Program-made: the position numbers and the translations under genes
The notes under the pieces: generated by a model
What the model saw: the letters and a program-made list of their open reading frames with translations, nothing else
What the model was told of the DNA's origin: nothing
Database searches by the model: none
Shown: piece by piece, positions 1-10,360 of the stretch
How positions within the stretch are numbered: the first letter of the stretch is position 1
Layout: each line of letters opens with the position of its first letter
Assembly (NCBI RefSeq): GCF_021404305.1
Contig: NZ_JABFTX010000004.1
Span: 1-64,000 of the forward strand
DNA from: Billgrantia ethanolica
GTDB lineage: Bacteria; Pseudomonadota; Gammaproteobacteria; Pseudomonadales; Halomonadaceae
DNA: 64,000 nucleotides
Direction of reading: 5' to 3'

Positions 1-211
1 CGAAGCGAATCGAAAAATCCAAACAGCGACAACCACTTACCACTCTTCCCACCGCCTGCAACGTTGCCCGTCACCGGCAGCGGATGCGTACTTTACGGCT
101 TTCCCCCGAGCCCCGCAAGGGGCGGCTGTAAAAAAATTTCAGGGGCGCAACACAGCGGCTTATCCACAGCCGCTCGCAGGCGAGCGGCTGTGGATGACTC
201 GTGTGAAGGGT
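1..211. other. Non-coding left edge, downstream of the lactate operon
   Basis: I see no convincing gene here. The short reading frames are overlapping shadows without ribosome binding sites. The stretch holds a small CCCC/GGGG hairpin followed by an A-run near 111-136 and the large inverted repeat listed separately at 162-195. It lies just past the stop codon of the dehydrogenase gene on the minus strand, so it is probably the 3' end of that transcript. Confidence 0.5.
162..195. terminator. Perfect 16-bp inverted repeat after the lut-dld operon
   Basis: Arms 162-177 and 180-195 are exact reverse complements (ATCCACAGCCGCTCGC and its complement) around a two-base centre. The repeat lies 17 bases past the dehydrogenase stop codon, so it could end or protect the operon mRNA. 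No T-run follows in the minus direction, so it is not a classic intrinsic terminator. The left arm overlaps an exact DnaA-box string, TTATCCACA, at 160-168. Confidence 0.5.
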
Positions 212-3094
212 TCAGGCTGTCTCGCCCGCTTCCTTGCGCTTGCGGCTGGCACGGTCGAGCAGCGACAGGATCGAACGATACGGGATGCCGCCATGCAGTG
301 ACAGGCCGATCTCGCAGGTGCGCGAGTTGGAGTACCCCGCGTCGCACTCCCCGACCTGCTCGGCGAGGCCCTTCAAGGCCGAGGCGTTGAGCTCCGGTGT
401 CACCAGCCCCTTGTCGCCGGCAAAGCCGCAGCAGGTGATCTCTGCCGGCACCACCACCTCACGGGCACAGGCCCGCGCCAGGGCCACCATGCGCTCACCC
501 AGACCCATGTGGGTGCTAGAGCAGGTCACGTGCACGGCCACCCGCTCGTCGAGCGGCATGACGTCTAGGCGCGGAAGCAGATGCTCGTGGGCGAAGGCCA
601 CCGGCTCCTGCACCGTCAAGCGCTCGTCCAGCCGCCCCTGCATGTGCAGCACGCAGGGGCTGGTATCGCTCAGGATCGGGTAGCGGCCGTTCTGGCTGGC
701 TACCAGCAGCTCGCGATTGAGTTCACGCGCCTTGTGCGTGGCTTCGTCGAATTGACCCTTGGACTGGAACGCCATGCCGCAGCAGAGATGTCCTGGCATC
801 TCCGGCACGATCACCTCGAAGCCGGCCTTCTCCAGCAGTGAGAGGGTGATCTCCATGATCGAGCGACGCTCGCCGTCGCCATGGCCGGCACCGAAGACAC
901 GGGTGGCGCAGGAAGGGAAGTAGACCACCTTGTCCCGCACGCCATCGGTCGCGGGTTTGCGCTTGAGCACGCGCACCGGGGCCGCCTTGGGCAGGGTGGG
1001 TACCCACTGGGGCACCTTGCCGCCGCTAACCCGGGTGATGCTGCCACTCACCTTGGAGAGGCCCTTTTCGCCCAATACGGCACGTCCGACGCCGGCCAGG
1101 TTGAGCATGCCCCGTGCCAGCCGCGTAGTACCGGAAAAGTGGCGCCCCACCCGGCGCGCCATATCGGCATGTGGCGCTAGCCGCTCGCGGCGCATCTCGC
1201 GGATCAGCTCACCGGTATTGATCCCCACCGGGCACTGGGTGGCGCACAGGCCGTCGACGGCACAGGTCTCGTCGCCGGCATAGCGGTAGTCCTGACGCAG
1301 CCGATCGAGACGCGCGAGCTCGTCGCGGTCGAGGCTATCCCCCAGCGCCTCGAGCCTGGCCATCTCGCGAGCGGCGACGATGCGCTGCCGCGGCGTGAGG
1401 GTGAGGTCCCGCGAGGGGCAGACATGCTCACAGAAACCGCATTCGATGCACTTATCGACGATGGGATCGGCCGCCGGCAGCGGCTTGAGGTTCTCCAGGT
1501 GCAGGGTCGGGTTGCGGCTGAGGATGACGTCGGGGTTGAGCAGATTCTCGGGATCGAACAGCGCCTTGATCTGCCACATCAGCGCATAGGCCTCGGGGCC
1601 CCACTCCAGCTCGACGTAGGGCGCCATGTTGCGCCCGGTACCATGCTCGGCCTTGAGCGAACCGCCATATTCGACGCCGACCAGTTGCGCCACCTCGTCC
1701 ATCAGCGCCTGGTAACGCTCCACCTCGCCAGGTTTCTCGAAACCCTGGGGGAAGACGAAGTGCAGGTTACCCTCCAGGGCGTGGCCGAACAGGATCGCCT
1801 CGGGGTAGCCGTGGCGATGAAAGGCGTCGGTCAGCGCCAGCACGCCCTCGTCGAGACGCTCGATGGGAAAGGCGACGTCCTCGATGATCACCGTGGTGCC
1901 GGTGTCGCGCACTGCCCCCACAGCGGGAAAGAGCCCCTTGCGGATCTTCCAGTAGAGTTCGTAGAGGCCTTTTTCACGGGTGAAGGTGACCGGCTCCAGG
2001 GTATGAATGCCCTCGAAGATCGCCTGCACCGCCTCGAGCCGCGCCTGAAGCTCCGCCTCGTCGTTGCCGCGCACGTCGATCAGCAGCGCCGCCGCCCCTT
2101 CGGGCAGGCGCTTGAGCCCCTCGGGCATGCCCGGCTTGTTCTCCACCGAGCGCAGCGCGGCGCGATCCATCAGCTCCACCGCCGAGACCGGCGCCGGCTT
2201 GAGCGCGATGGTGGCGCGGCAGGTGGTGGCCATGTCGGGCAGGAAGACCAGCGCCGCGGCCTTGTGCGGCTCGTCGATGACGGTGTCGTAGGTAATCGTG
2301 CTGATGAAGCCGAGCGTGCCCTCGGAGCCAATCATCAGGTGCTTGAGGATTTCGATGCCGTCGTCGAAGTCGACCAGGCTGTTGAGCGCGTAGCCGGTGG
2401 TGTTCTTGAGCCGGTACTTGTGTCGGATCTTCTCGGCCAGCGCCGCGTTGGCCCGGGTCTCGGCGGAGAGCCGCTCGAGCCCCTCGACGAGTTCGGCATG
2501 ACTGCGCCGGAACGCCTCGCGGCTGGCCGGATCGGCGGTGTCCAGGCGCGTGCCGTCGGCCAGGATCACGCGCATGTCGCGCACCGTGCGGTAGCTGTTC
2601 TGTGCCGTGCCGCAGCACATGCCAGAAGCGTTGTTGGCGGCGATCCCGCCCACCATGCAGCTGTTGATGGAGGCCGGGTCGGGTCCGATCTTGCGTCCGA
2701 AGGGAGTCAGCAGCTGATTGGCCCGGGCGCCGATGACGCCGGGCTGCAGGCGGATGGCCCGGCCATTGTCGAGGATCTCGTGGTCGCGCCAGCCCTCGCG
2801 CAGTTGGATCAGCACCGAGTCGGTTACCGCCTGGCCCGAGAGCGAGGTGCCGGCGGCACGGAAGGTGACCGGAAGGCCGCGCTGGCGACAGCCGGCCAGC
2901 ACCGCCATCAGCTCGTCTTCATCGGCGGGACGCACCACCAGCTTGGGAATGAGACGGTAGAAGCTCGCGTCGGTGCCGTAGGCCAGGGTGCGCAGCGGAT
3001 CGTCGATCAACCGCTCGGCGGGCATGATCGCGAGCAGCTCCTGCTTGAGCGCCTGCCAGGCATCGGCGGCAGGTGCCATCGTCGCAGCGCTCAT
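212..3094 (-). CDS. dld: FAD-linked D-lactate dehydrogenase with fused Fe-S and CCG domains (Dld-II type)
   Basis: Probably oxidises D-lactate (or a related 2-hydroxy acid) to pyruvate at the membrane, passing electrons through Fe-S centres. The 960-residue protein has an N-terminal FAD-binding oxidase part (about 45-470), two ferredoxin-like cysteine clusters near residues 548 (CIECGFCEHVCP) and 618 (CAVDGLCATQCP), and two CCG motifs near 771 and 890. This layout is that of GlcD-like oxidases fused to a GlcF/LutA-like module. A longer frame starts further upstream, but I chose the ATG at 3094 because it overlaps the lutC stop as ATGA, a mark of translational coupling. It is the last gene of lutABC-dld, an arrangement known from Shewanella lactate operons. 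D-2-hydroxyglutarate or glycolate as substrate cannot be excluded by eye. Confidence 0.85.
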   Translation of the reverse strand: MSAATMAPAADAWQALKQELLAIMPAERLIDDPLRTLAYGTDASFYRLIPKLVVRPADEDELMAVLAGCRQRGLPVTFRAAGTSLSGQAVTDSVLIQLREGWRDHEILDNGRAIRLQPGVIGARANQLLTPFGRKIGPDPASINSCMVGGIAANNASGMCCGTAQNSYRTVRDMRVILADGTRLDTADPASREAFRRSHAELVEGLERLSAETRANAALAEKIRHKYRLKNTTGYALNSLVDFDDGIEILKHLMIGSEGTLGFISTITYDTVIDEPHKAAALVFLPDMATTCRATIALKPAPVSAVELMDRAALRSVENKPGMPEGLKRLPEGAAALLIDVRGNDEAELQARLEAVQAIFEGIHTLEPVTFTREKGLYELYWKIRKGLFPAVGAVRDTGTTVIIEDVAFPIERLDEGVLALTDAFHRHGYPEAILFGHALEGNLHFVFPQGFEKPGEVERYQALMDEVAQLVGVEYGGSLKAEHGTGRNMAPYVELEWGPEAYALMWQIKALFDPENLLNPDVILSRNPTLHLENLKPLPAADPIVDKCIECGFCEHVCPSRDLTLTPRQRIVAAREMARLEALGDSLDRDELARLDRLRQDYRYAGDETCAVDGLCATQCPVGINTGELIREMRRERLAPHADMARRVGRHFSGTTRLARGMLNLAGVGRAVLGEKGLSKVSGSITRVSGGKVPQWVPTLPKAAPVRVLKRKPATDGVRDKVVYFPSCATRVFGAGHGDGERRSIMEITLSLLEKAGFEVIVPEMPGHLCCGMAFQSKGQFDEATHKARELNRELLVASQNGRYPILSDTSPCVLHMQGRLDERLTVQEPVAFAHEHLLPRLDVMPLDERVAVHVTCSSTHMGLGERMVALARACAREVVVPAEITCCGFAGDKGLVTPELNASALKGLAEQVGECDAGYSNSRTCEIGLSLHGGIPYRSILSLLDRASRKRKEAGETA

Positions 3095-3759
3095 GGGCGA
3101 TCCTCGGCATGGCGCAGCAACACCACCAGCTCGCGCGGCCCGTGCACGCCATAGGCCAGGGTCTGCTCGATGTCGGCGGTCTTGCTCGGCCCCGAGATCA
3201 GCAGCGCGTTGGTGGGCATGCCGCCAGCCCAGCCGTGGGCCTCGACCACGTCGAAGAAGGTGTCTTCGATGGTATCGGCATCGAGCACGGCGATGTGGAT
3301 AGGCGGCACCAGGCTCAGCAGGCGCGGCTCGTCGGGGGTCGGCCACAGCCACAGGCTGCCGGTCTCGGCGATGGCGCCGTGGGTGGAGGTCAGGCCAGCA
3401 TCGGTGTCATGGAACTGCTCATGTCGCCAGGTCTCGATGTTGCGGTCGGCGTCGATCAGAACGACCTCACCTTCGGCCAGGGCAGCGCGCGCCTCCACGG
3501 CCACGGGGTGCTCCCGCCCCAGGGCCAGGCGGCGAATGCCCTTGGCCTCGAGCAGTTTGGCCAGGGTAGCGGTCCAGTCATCGCGTGACGTGTGGATCAC
3601 CTCGCCATGGACCGAGGTGATCCAGCGCTCGAAGCGCGCCACCCGCTCCTGCTGGCTCCAGCCGCGCCCGGTGACCACGGCGAAGTCGCTCTGCGGCGCC
3701 GTCAGCGGGCCGTCGGTGCGTTCGCGCAAGCGCTTGAGGATATTGTCGCGGGCGCTCAT
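3091..3759 (-). CDS. lutC: LutC/LldG-like subunit of L-lactate oxidation complex
   Basis: A 222-residue protein of the LUD domain family. Together with LutA and LutB it forms the iron-sulfur complex that oxidises L-lactate to pyruvate. The family pattern is visible in the middle: an aspartate-rich stretch, then a conserved segment around AIAETGSLWLW (about residues 130-140) and PPIHIAV. No cysteine clusters are present, as expected for LutC. Its start overlaps the end of lutB by four bases and its stop overlaps the dld start, so the three genes are read as one unit. It has the usual length for LutC. Confidence 0.88.
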   Translation of the reverse strand: MSARDNILKRLRERTDGPLTAPQSDFAVVTGRGWSQQERVARFERWITSVHGEVIHTSRDDWTATLAKLLEAKGIRRLALGREHPVAVEARAALAEGEVVLIDADRNIETWRHEQFHDTDAGLTSTHGAIAETGSLWLWPTPDEPRLLSLVPPIHIAVLDADTIEDTFFDVVEAHGWAGGMPTNALLISGPSKTADIEQTLAYGVHGPRELVVLLRHAEDRP

Positions 3760-5219
3760 GAGCGTTCCTCCCCGTCGGCCTTTTCTACCTGATGGCGCTT
3801 GGCCTTGTGCTGTTTAACCAAGGCATGCAGTGAAACCTTGGCCGGCTTGGGCGCGGTACGGTATTCGGTCCACGGCCCCAGCTTCGACGGCATCAGCGCC
3901 TGCAGCTTGCCGACGATGGCCGTGCTGCTGCGCCAGGCACCGGGGTGCGTGGCCAGCCACTGAAACCCTTTCCACGCCGCCACTTCCTTCTTGGTCCGCT
4001 TGACGCCGGCCCCGGGCACGTTGCCGCGCCCTTCGCCCACCGCCTCGCGGCGCAGGCGCACCAGCAGGTCGGGAATCGGAATCTTGACCGGGCACACCTC
4101 GCCACAGGCACCGCACAGGCTCGAGGCGGTGGGCAGATCCTTGGTCGCCTCCAGGCCCATCATGTGAGGCATCAGGATGCTGCCGATGGGGCCGGGATAG
4201 GTGGTGCCGTAGGTATGCCCGCCAACCCGGGTATAGACCGGGCAGTGGTTCATGCAGGCGCCGCAGCGGATACAGCGCAGAGTGTCGAGCAGCTCGTCGT
4301 CCTGATAGATGTTGGAGCGACCACTGTCGACCAGCACCAGATGGACCTCATTCGGCCCGTCGTGCTCGCCGAGCTTGCGCGGTGAGCTGATCATGTTGAA
4401 GTAGGTAGTGACGTGCTGACCGGTGGCCGAACGGGTCAACAGCGCATAGAGCGGCGGCACGTCGCGCAGGTGCTCGACCACCTTTTCGATGCCGGTCACG
4501 GCGATGTGCACCGGCGGTACCGCGGTGGTCATGCGACCGTTGCCCTCGTTCTCCACCAGGCACAGAGTGCCGGTCTCGGCCACGGCGAAGTTGACCCCAG
4601 AGATACCCACGTCGGCGGCCATGAAGCGCTCGCGCAGTTGGGCCCGCGCGGCGGCGGTCATGTAGTCCACGTCGCGGGTGCGCTCGGTGCCGGTCTTGGC
4701 ATGCATGATGTCGGAGATTTCATCGGTATTGAGATGGATCGCCGGCATGATGATGTGCGAAGGCGTCTGCTCGTTGAGCTGCACCAGGTATTCGCCGAGA
4801 TCGGACTCCAGCGCCTCGATGCCCGCCTCTTCCAGGTGGGCATTGAGGTGCATCTCCTCGGAGACCATCGACTTGCCCTTGATCACCGCCTTGGCCCCAT
4901 GGCGCTGGCAGATCTCGCGGATAATGCGGCACGCCTCGTCGCCGTTCTCGGCCCAGTGCACCTGAATACCGTTGGCCTGACAGTTGGTCTCTAAGCGTTC
5001 GAGCAGATCGGGCAGCTTGGCCAGGGCCCGCAGGCGGATGTTGGCGCCGAGTTCGCGCAGGGTCTCGAGATCCCAGTCGCTGAAGACGTCGCGGCGCTTG
5101 GCCATCAGGCCGTCCATCGCCTTGCGAAAGTTGGCGCGTATCTGAGGATTGCCCAGGGCATCGTGGGCCTGGCGATGGAACTCGCGAGGAGTGAACGTCT
5201 GTACTTCGGAAGCGCTCAT
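3756..5219 (-). CDS. lutB: LutB/LldF-like Fe-S subunit of L-lactate oxidation complex
   Basis: A 487-residue iron-sulfur protein of the lactate utilisation complex. It has a LUD domain (about 70-300, with the AETGTLCLVENEGNGR stretch), then two ferredoxin clusters, CIRCGACMNHCP near residue 320 and CGACGEVCP near residue 373, and a C-terminal LutB tail. An in-frame ATG lies 15 bases upstream, but the one at 5219 overlaps the lutA stop codon as ATGA, matching the coupling seen at the other junctions. Expected to carry electrons from lactate to the quinone pool together with LutA and LutC. Confidence 0.9.
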   Translation of the reverse strand: MSASEVQTFTPREFHRQAHDALGNPQIRANFRKAMDGLMAKRRDVFSDWDLETLRELGANIRLRALAKLPDLLERLETNCQANGIQVHWAENGDEACRIIREICQRHGAKAVIKGKSMVSEEMHLNAHLEEAGIEALESDLGEYLVQLNEQTPSHIIMPAIHLNTDEISDIMHAKTGTERTRDVDYMTAAARAQLRERFMAADVGISGVNFAVAETGTLCLVENEGNGRMTTAVPPVHIAVTGIEKVVEHLRDVPPLYALLTRSATGQHVTTYFNMISSPRKLGEHDGPNEVHLVLVDSGRSNIYQDDELLDTLRCIRCGACMNHCPVYTRVGGHTYGTTYPGPIGSILMPHMMGLEATKDLPTASSLCGACGEVCPVKIPIPDLLVRLRREAVGEGRGNVPGAGVKRTKKEVAAWKGFQWLATHPGAWRSSTAIVGKLQALMPSKLGPWTEYRTAPKPAKVSLHALVKQHKAKRHQVEKADGEERS

Positions 5220-5971
5220 GAGGTCCTCCGCCACAGGTAGCTGGCGATGTGTTCACCGGAAACCGCCTTGCCCTGATGCTCGAAGCGACCGGCAATGTTC
5301 ATCAGGCAGCCGCAGTCAGAGGTGACGAAGCGCCTCACCCCGGTAGCCTCGATGGCCTGGGTCTTGTCTTCCACCATGGCGGCAGAGACCTCCGGGTGGC
5401 GCACGGCGAAGGTGCCGCCGAAACCGCAGCATTCCGCGGCACGGGCCTGCTCCACCAGCTCGACCTGGCCCATGCGGGCGAGCAACGCGGGCCCGGTTTC
5501 CCCCAATCCCATTTCGCGCCGGGCGCTGCACGAGGTATGCATGGCCACCTTTTCCGGCTGCCCGCGATCCTCGAGCCTGAGCTGACAGACATGCAACAGG
5601 AACTCGGTGAGCTCATAGATGCGTCCGGCCACCTCATTGGCCCGGGCCTCATGCTCGGTGCCGGCAAAGAGCTGAGGGTAATGGGTACGCATCATGCCGC
5701 CACAGGAGCCTGAAGGCACGACGATCGGCCAGGGGTCGGGAAAGAGATCGAGCTGCGCTGCCGCCACTGCCCGCGCCTCGTCGTGATAGCCGGAGGTGTA
5801 GGCCGGCTGGCCGCAGCAGGTCTGCGCCTGAGGATAGACCACCTCGATTCCCTCGCGCTCCAACAGGCGGATACCATCCATTCCCGCTTCAGGATAAAAG
5901 AGGTCGATCAGGCAGGTGCCGAAGAAGTAGACCTTCTCCGGCTTGGGTGGGTACAGCTTGACTGGCGTCAT
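5216..5971 (-). CDS. lutA: LutA/LldE-like CCG-domain subunit of L-lactate oxidation complex
   Basis: First gene of the lut operon: 251 residues with two cysteine-rich CCG domains. The motifs are CCGQPAYTSGY (about residue 51) and CCGFGGTFAVR (about residue 190). The family binds Fe-S clusters or handles disulfides in heterodisulfide-reductase-like oxidoreductases. The length matches LutA/YkgE. A GGGAG ribosome site precedes the ATG. The gene is divergent from the PdhR/LldR-like regulator, and a regulator palindrome lies about 70 bases upstream. No lactate permease gene is attached to the operon. Confidence 0.9.
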   Translation of the reverse strand: MTPVKLYPPKPEKVYFFGTCLIDLFYPEAGMDGIRLLEREGIEVVYPQAQTCCGQPAYTSGYHDEARAVAAAQLDLFPDPWPIVVPSGSCGGMMRTHYPQLFAGTEHEARANEVAGRIYELTEFLLHVCQLRLEDRGQPEKVAMHTSCSARREMGLGETGPALLARMGQVELVEQARAAECCGFGGTFAVRHPEVSAAMVEDKTQAIEATGVRRFVTSDCGCLMNIAGRFEHQGKAVSGEHIASYLWRRTS

Positions 5972-6039
5972 GAGGCTCCCTCACTGTCGGCCTGTGGGCA
6001 GTGGCGGTCTTGCGAATTGTTGGAATCAGGCCAAGAAAA

Positions 6040-6056
6040 AATTGGTAAAACCAATT
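6040..6056. promoter_or_regulatory. PdhR/LldR-type operator, lutA side
   Basis: AATTGGTAAAACCAATT is a perfect palindrome apart from its central bases. It matches the known pattern of PdhR and LldR boxes (ATTGGT, three bases, ACCAAT). It lies about 70 bp upstream of lutA, where a repressor could block transcription. The cognate regulator gene lies directly across the divergent region. Confidence 0.85.
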
Positions 6057-6238
6057 TACCTGACTGAAGTCGTTGAACCTTAGGGGGCACTGCTGACAGT
6101 GTCAACGGCAAGACCTTCCTTAACCGCCTCACCGGCTTAGACTTTGGTCTACAGCACCACTAAAGAACTGATCGAACCCATCCATCCTGTCTAGAAAGAG
6201 CGAAAGGCAGATTGCAAGCAAGCGCGATACGCGCCAAT

Positions 6239-6254
6239 ATTGGTAAGACCAATT
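6239..6254. promoter_or_regulatory. PdhR/LldR-type operator, regulator side
   Basis: ATTGGTAAGACCAATT is a second copy of the same box, 30 bp upstream of the regulator ATG. It is centred about 198 bp from the first box, close to a whole number of helical turns. This suggests autoregulation, and possibly looping between the two operators. Confidence 0.85.
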
Positions 6255-6283
6255 AATGTCGATAGGCTCCAGGATAGCTTCGC

Positions 6284-7051
6284 ATGACCTACCACAACGT
6301 ACGCCAGCCACGACTGGCCGATGTCATCACCGAGCGGCTCGAAGCGATGATCCTCGAAGGCAGCCTCAAGCCCGGCCAGCGTCTGCCGCCCGAGCGCGAG
6401 CTGGCCGAGCGTTTTGGCGTCTCGCGCCCCTCGCTGCGCGAGGCGATTCAGAAGCTGGCCACCCGAGGATTGCTGACCAGCCGTCAGGGCGGCGGTACCT
6501 TCGTGACACGTGAGCTCAACAGCGGTTACAGCGACCCACTGCTGGACATGCTGGCCAGGCATCAGGAGTTTCATCTCGACCTGCTCGAATTCCGCGACGC
6601 CATGGAAGGCATTTCGGCTTACTATGCGGCACTGCGCTCCACCCCGGCTGACCGCGCCATGCTGATCAAGCGCTTCGAGGAGCTGGAGGCATGCTTTGCC
6701 GGCCGCGACCCCGAACTCGAGGCCAAGGCGGATGCCGCCTTCCACCTGGCCATTGCCGAGGCGGCGCATAACGTACTGCTGCTGCATACCATTCGTGGCA
6801 TCTTCCACCTGCTGGAAAAGAGCATCGTAGACAACCTGGCCCACCTGTTCGAGAAGCCCCAGTCGCGCCCCATGCTGATGAAGCAGCACCGCGCCCTGCT
6901 CGATGCCATCCTCGAAGGTCGTGCCGAGGACGCCCGCGCGCGCTCCCACGAACACCTCGTCTTCGTCGAGGAGGAGCTGCTGGAAATGGAGCGTGCCGAA
7001 ACTCGCGCCCAGCGAGCCCTGCGACGCGCCCAGGCACTACCGGAAATCTAG
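6284..7051 (+). CDS. GntR/FadR-family regulator, PdhR/LldR-like
   Basis: A 255-residue repressor with an N-terminal winged helix (about residues 8-75, with the FadR-family stretch PPERELAERFGVSRPSLREA) and a C-terminal FCD ligand-binding domain. The N-terminus closely resembles E. coli PdhR (RQP-LADVI-ERLEAMILEG pattern, then RQGGGTFV). PdhR binds pyruvate and LldR responds to lactate. Position opposite the lut operon favours a lactate/pyruvate switch for lactate oxidation, with the two nearby boxes as targets. It probably shares a transcript with dctB, which begins 17 bases after its stop. I leave the symbol open because PdhR and LldR cannot be told apart by eye. Confidence 0.85.
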   Translation: MTYHNVRQPRLADVITERLEAMILEGSLKPGQRLPPERELAERFGVSRPSLREAIQKLATRGLLTSRQGGGTFVTRELNSGYSDPLLDMLARHQEFHLDLLEFRDAMEGISAYYAALRSTPADRAMLIKRFEELEACFAGRDPELEAKADAAFHLAIAEAAHNVLLLHTIRGIFHLLEKSIVDNLAHLFEKPQSRPMLMKQHRALLDAILEGRAEDARARSHEHLVFVEEELLEMERAETRAQRALRRAQALPEI

Positions 7052-7068
7052 CTGCAGGTAATGATCGA

Positions 7069-8977
7069 GTGAAAGGCCCCCATCGACCACCCCGCCTGTC
7101 GGTGCCACTACGCCGGCTGCTGTTGCTGCTGCTGCCGCTCGGACTCGTGCTGGTCACCTGGCAGGCCTCCCAGGTGGCGCGCGAACAGGCCCTGCAGACC
7201 CTGGTACGGGAAGCCGAGAACGAACTGCGCCTCTCGGCCGCCGGACTGGAGGGGCATCTGACCCGCCATGACTACCTTCCGCAGCTGCTCGCCTCGCGCG
7301 AGATGATCAAGCGCTTTCTCAGCGGACACGGCGAGCAGAACCCGATGCCGCTCAACCGGCTGCTCGATCAGTTCCGCGCCATTGCCAACGTCTCCGACGT
7401 CTACCTGCTCGATCGTCATGGCACGACGCTGGCCGCCAGCAATTGGCACATGGAAAACACCTTCATCGGCCATAACTACTCCTTTCGCAGCTACTACACC
7501 GACGCGATAGAAGGCGGTCGCGGCCGCTTCTTCGGTCTGGGCACCCAGTCACTCGAGCGTGGCTACTACTTCTCCGCCCCCGTCTGGCTGGATGAAACCA
7601 CCCCGGATGCCCGCCCGGATGGCGTCATGGTCATCAAGATCCTGCTCGATGAAGTCGAGGAGAGCTGGGCTGAGCAGGATGCCGAACTGCTGGTCACCGA
7701 TCAGGACAACATCGTCTTCATGGCCAGCCGTTCCGAGCTACGCATGACGGCGCTGTTTCCTCTCTCGGAAACCGAGCGTCAGGACTTGCTGGCTGCCCGA
7801 CGCTACGCCGACGAGCCCCTGTCGCCCTCGGGCATCGATGTCTATGAGCAGCGTCCCGATGGCAGCCGTCTGGTGAGATTCGAGACCGGTCCGCTGGCGG
7901 AAGAGAGCTATCTGGGCCTGTCCCGCCACTTGGACGCCTATGACTGGGACATGCATATCCTCAAGCCCCTGGGCAGCGTCTATCAGGCGCAGTGGCTTGC
8001 CGCCGCACTGGCTGGCGGCCTGTATGGCGTCGTCGTGCTGGCAGGCGGCATCGGCTGGCAGCGCTGGCGCTTGCGCCGCGAGCGCGAGCTGTTTGCCGAG
8101 CGCGAGCGTCGCACCCTGGCCCAGGCGCGCGACGAACTGGAGCGCAACGTCGAGCTGCGCACCCACGATCTGATGGAAACCAACCGCCTGCTTTCCGACG
8201 AGATCGAGGAGCGGCGGCGGGCCGAGGAGAATCTGCGCCAGACCCGCGACGAGCTGATCCAGGCCGCCAAGCTCGCCGTGCTGGGCCAGCTGGCGGCCGG
8301 TATCAATCACGAGCTCAACCAGCCGCTGGCCGCCATTCGCGCCTATGCCGAGAATGCCCGTACGTTTCTCGAACGCCAGCGGCTGGAGGCTGCCGACGCC
8401 AATCTGGCCCAGGTCGTCGAGCTGACCGAGCGCATGGCCGAAATCAGCGCCCAACTGCGACAGTTCTCACGCAAGAGCGGCAGCTCGCTGACAGCGGTAT
8501 CGGTGCAGGCCTGCTTCCGGTATGCCCTGCGGCTCTATCAGAATCGGCTGCACGATGTCGAGGTCGTGCGGGACTGGGGCGATGAGGTCTGGGTCCATGC
8601 CGACCTGGTGCGTCTCGAACAGGTGCTGGTCAACCTGATCGGCAATGCGCTCCAGGCGATGGCGGAAACGCCCGAGCCCACTCTCATTCTCAGCGTCGAG
8701 GTCGAGGCAGAGCGGGTATCCATTGGCGTCAGCGATTCGGGCCCCGGAATTCCCGAAGCGCACCTGGCGCGGATATTCGAGCCGTTTTTCACCACCAAGT
8801 CGCCGGGCAGCGGGCTGGGGCTGGGACTTTCCATATCGGCGCGTATCATCAGGGACCTGGGCGGCAACATCGATGCCGGCAACGTACCTGGCGCCGGGGC
8901 ACGCTTCACCATTACGCTGCCCCGCATGGAGAAACCCGACGACGCTCAGCCATCGCCATTCCAGGAGCAGCAATCAC

Positions 8978-8985
<8 letters not shown>
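7069..8985 (+). CDS. dctB: Sensor histidine kinase, DctB family
   Basis: A 638-residue membrane kinase. One membrane segment lies at about residues 13-32, followed by a periplasmic double-PAS (dCache-like) sensor to about 310 and a second segment near 312-332. A coiled-coil linker leads to HisKA with phospho-acceptor His414 (INHELNQPLAAIRAY) and an ATPase domain with DSGPGIP and GSGLGLGLS boxes. The HELNQPL form is typical of DctB. It starts with GTG at 7069. DctB proteins sense C4-dicarboxylates and phosphorylate DctD. No DctPQM transporter is adjacent, so its ligand here is open. Placement behind a lactate/pyruvate-type regulator suggests a carboxylate. Confidence 0.9.

Positions 8986-10335
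<1,350 letters not shown>

Positions 10336-10360
<25 letters not shown>

Noticed and set aside
1424..3154. Long plus-strand reading frame opposite the dehydrogenase gene
   Set aside because: It is the antisense of a well-supported FAD/Fe-S enzyme in GC-rich DNA, where stop codons are rare in the other frames. It has no recognisable domain.
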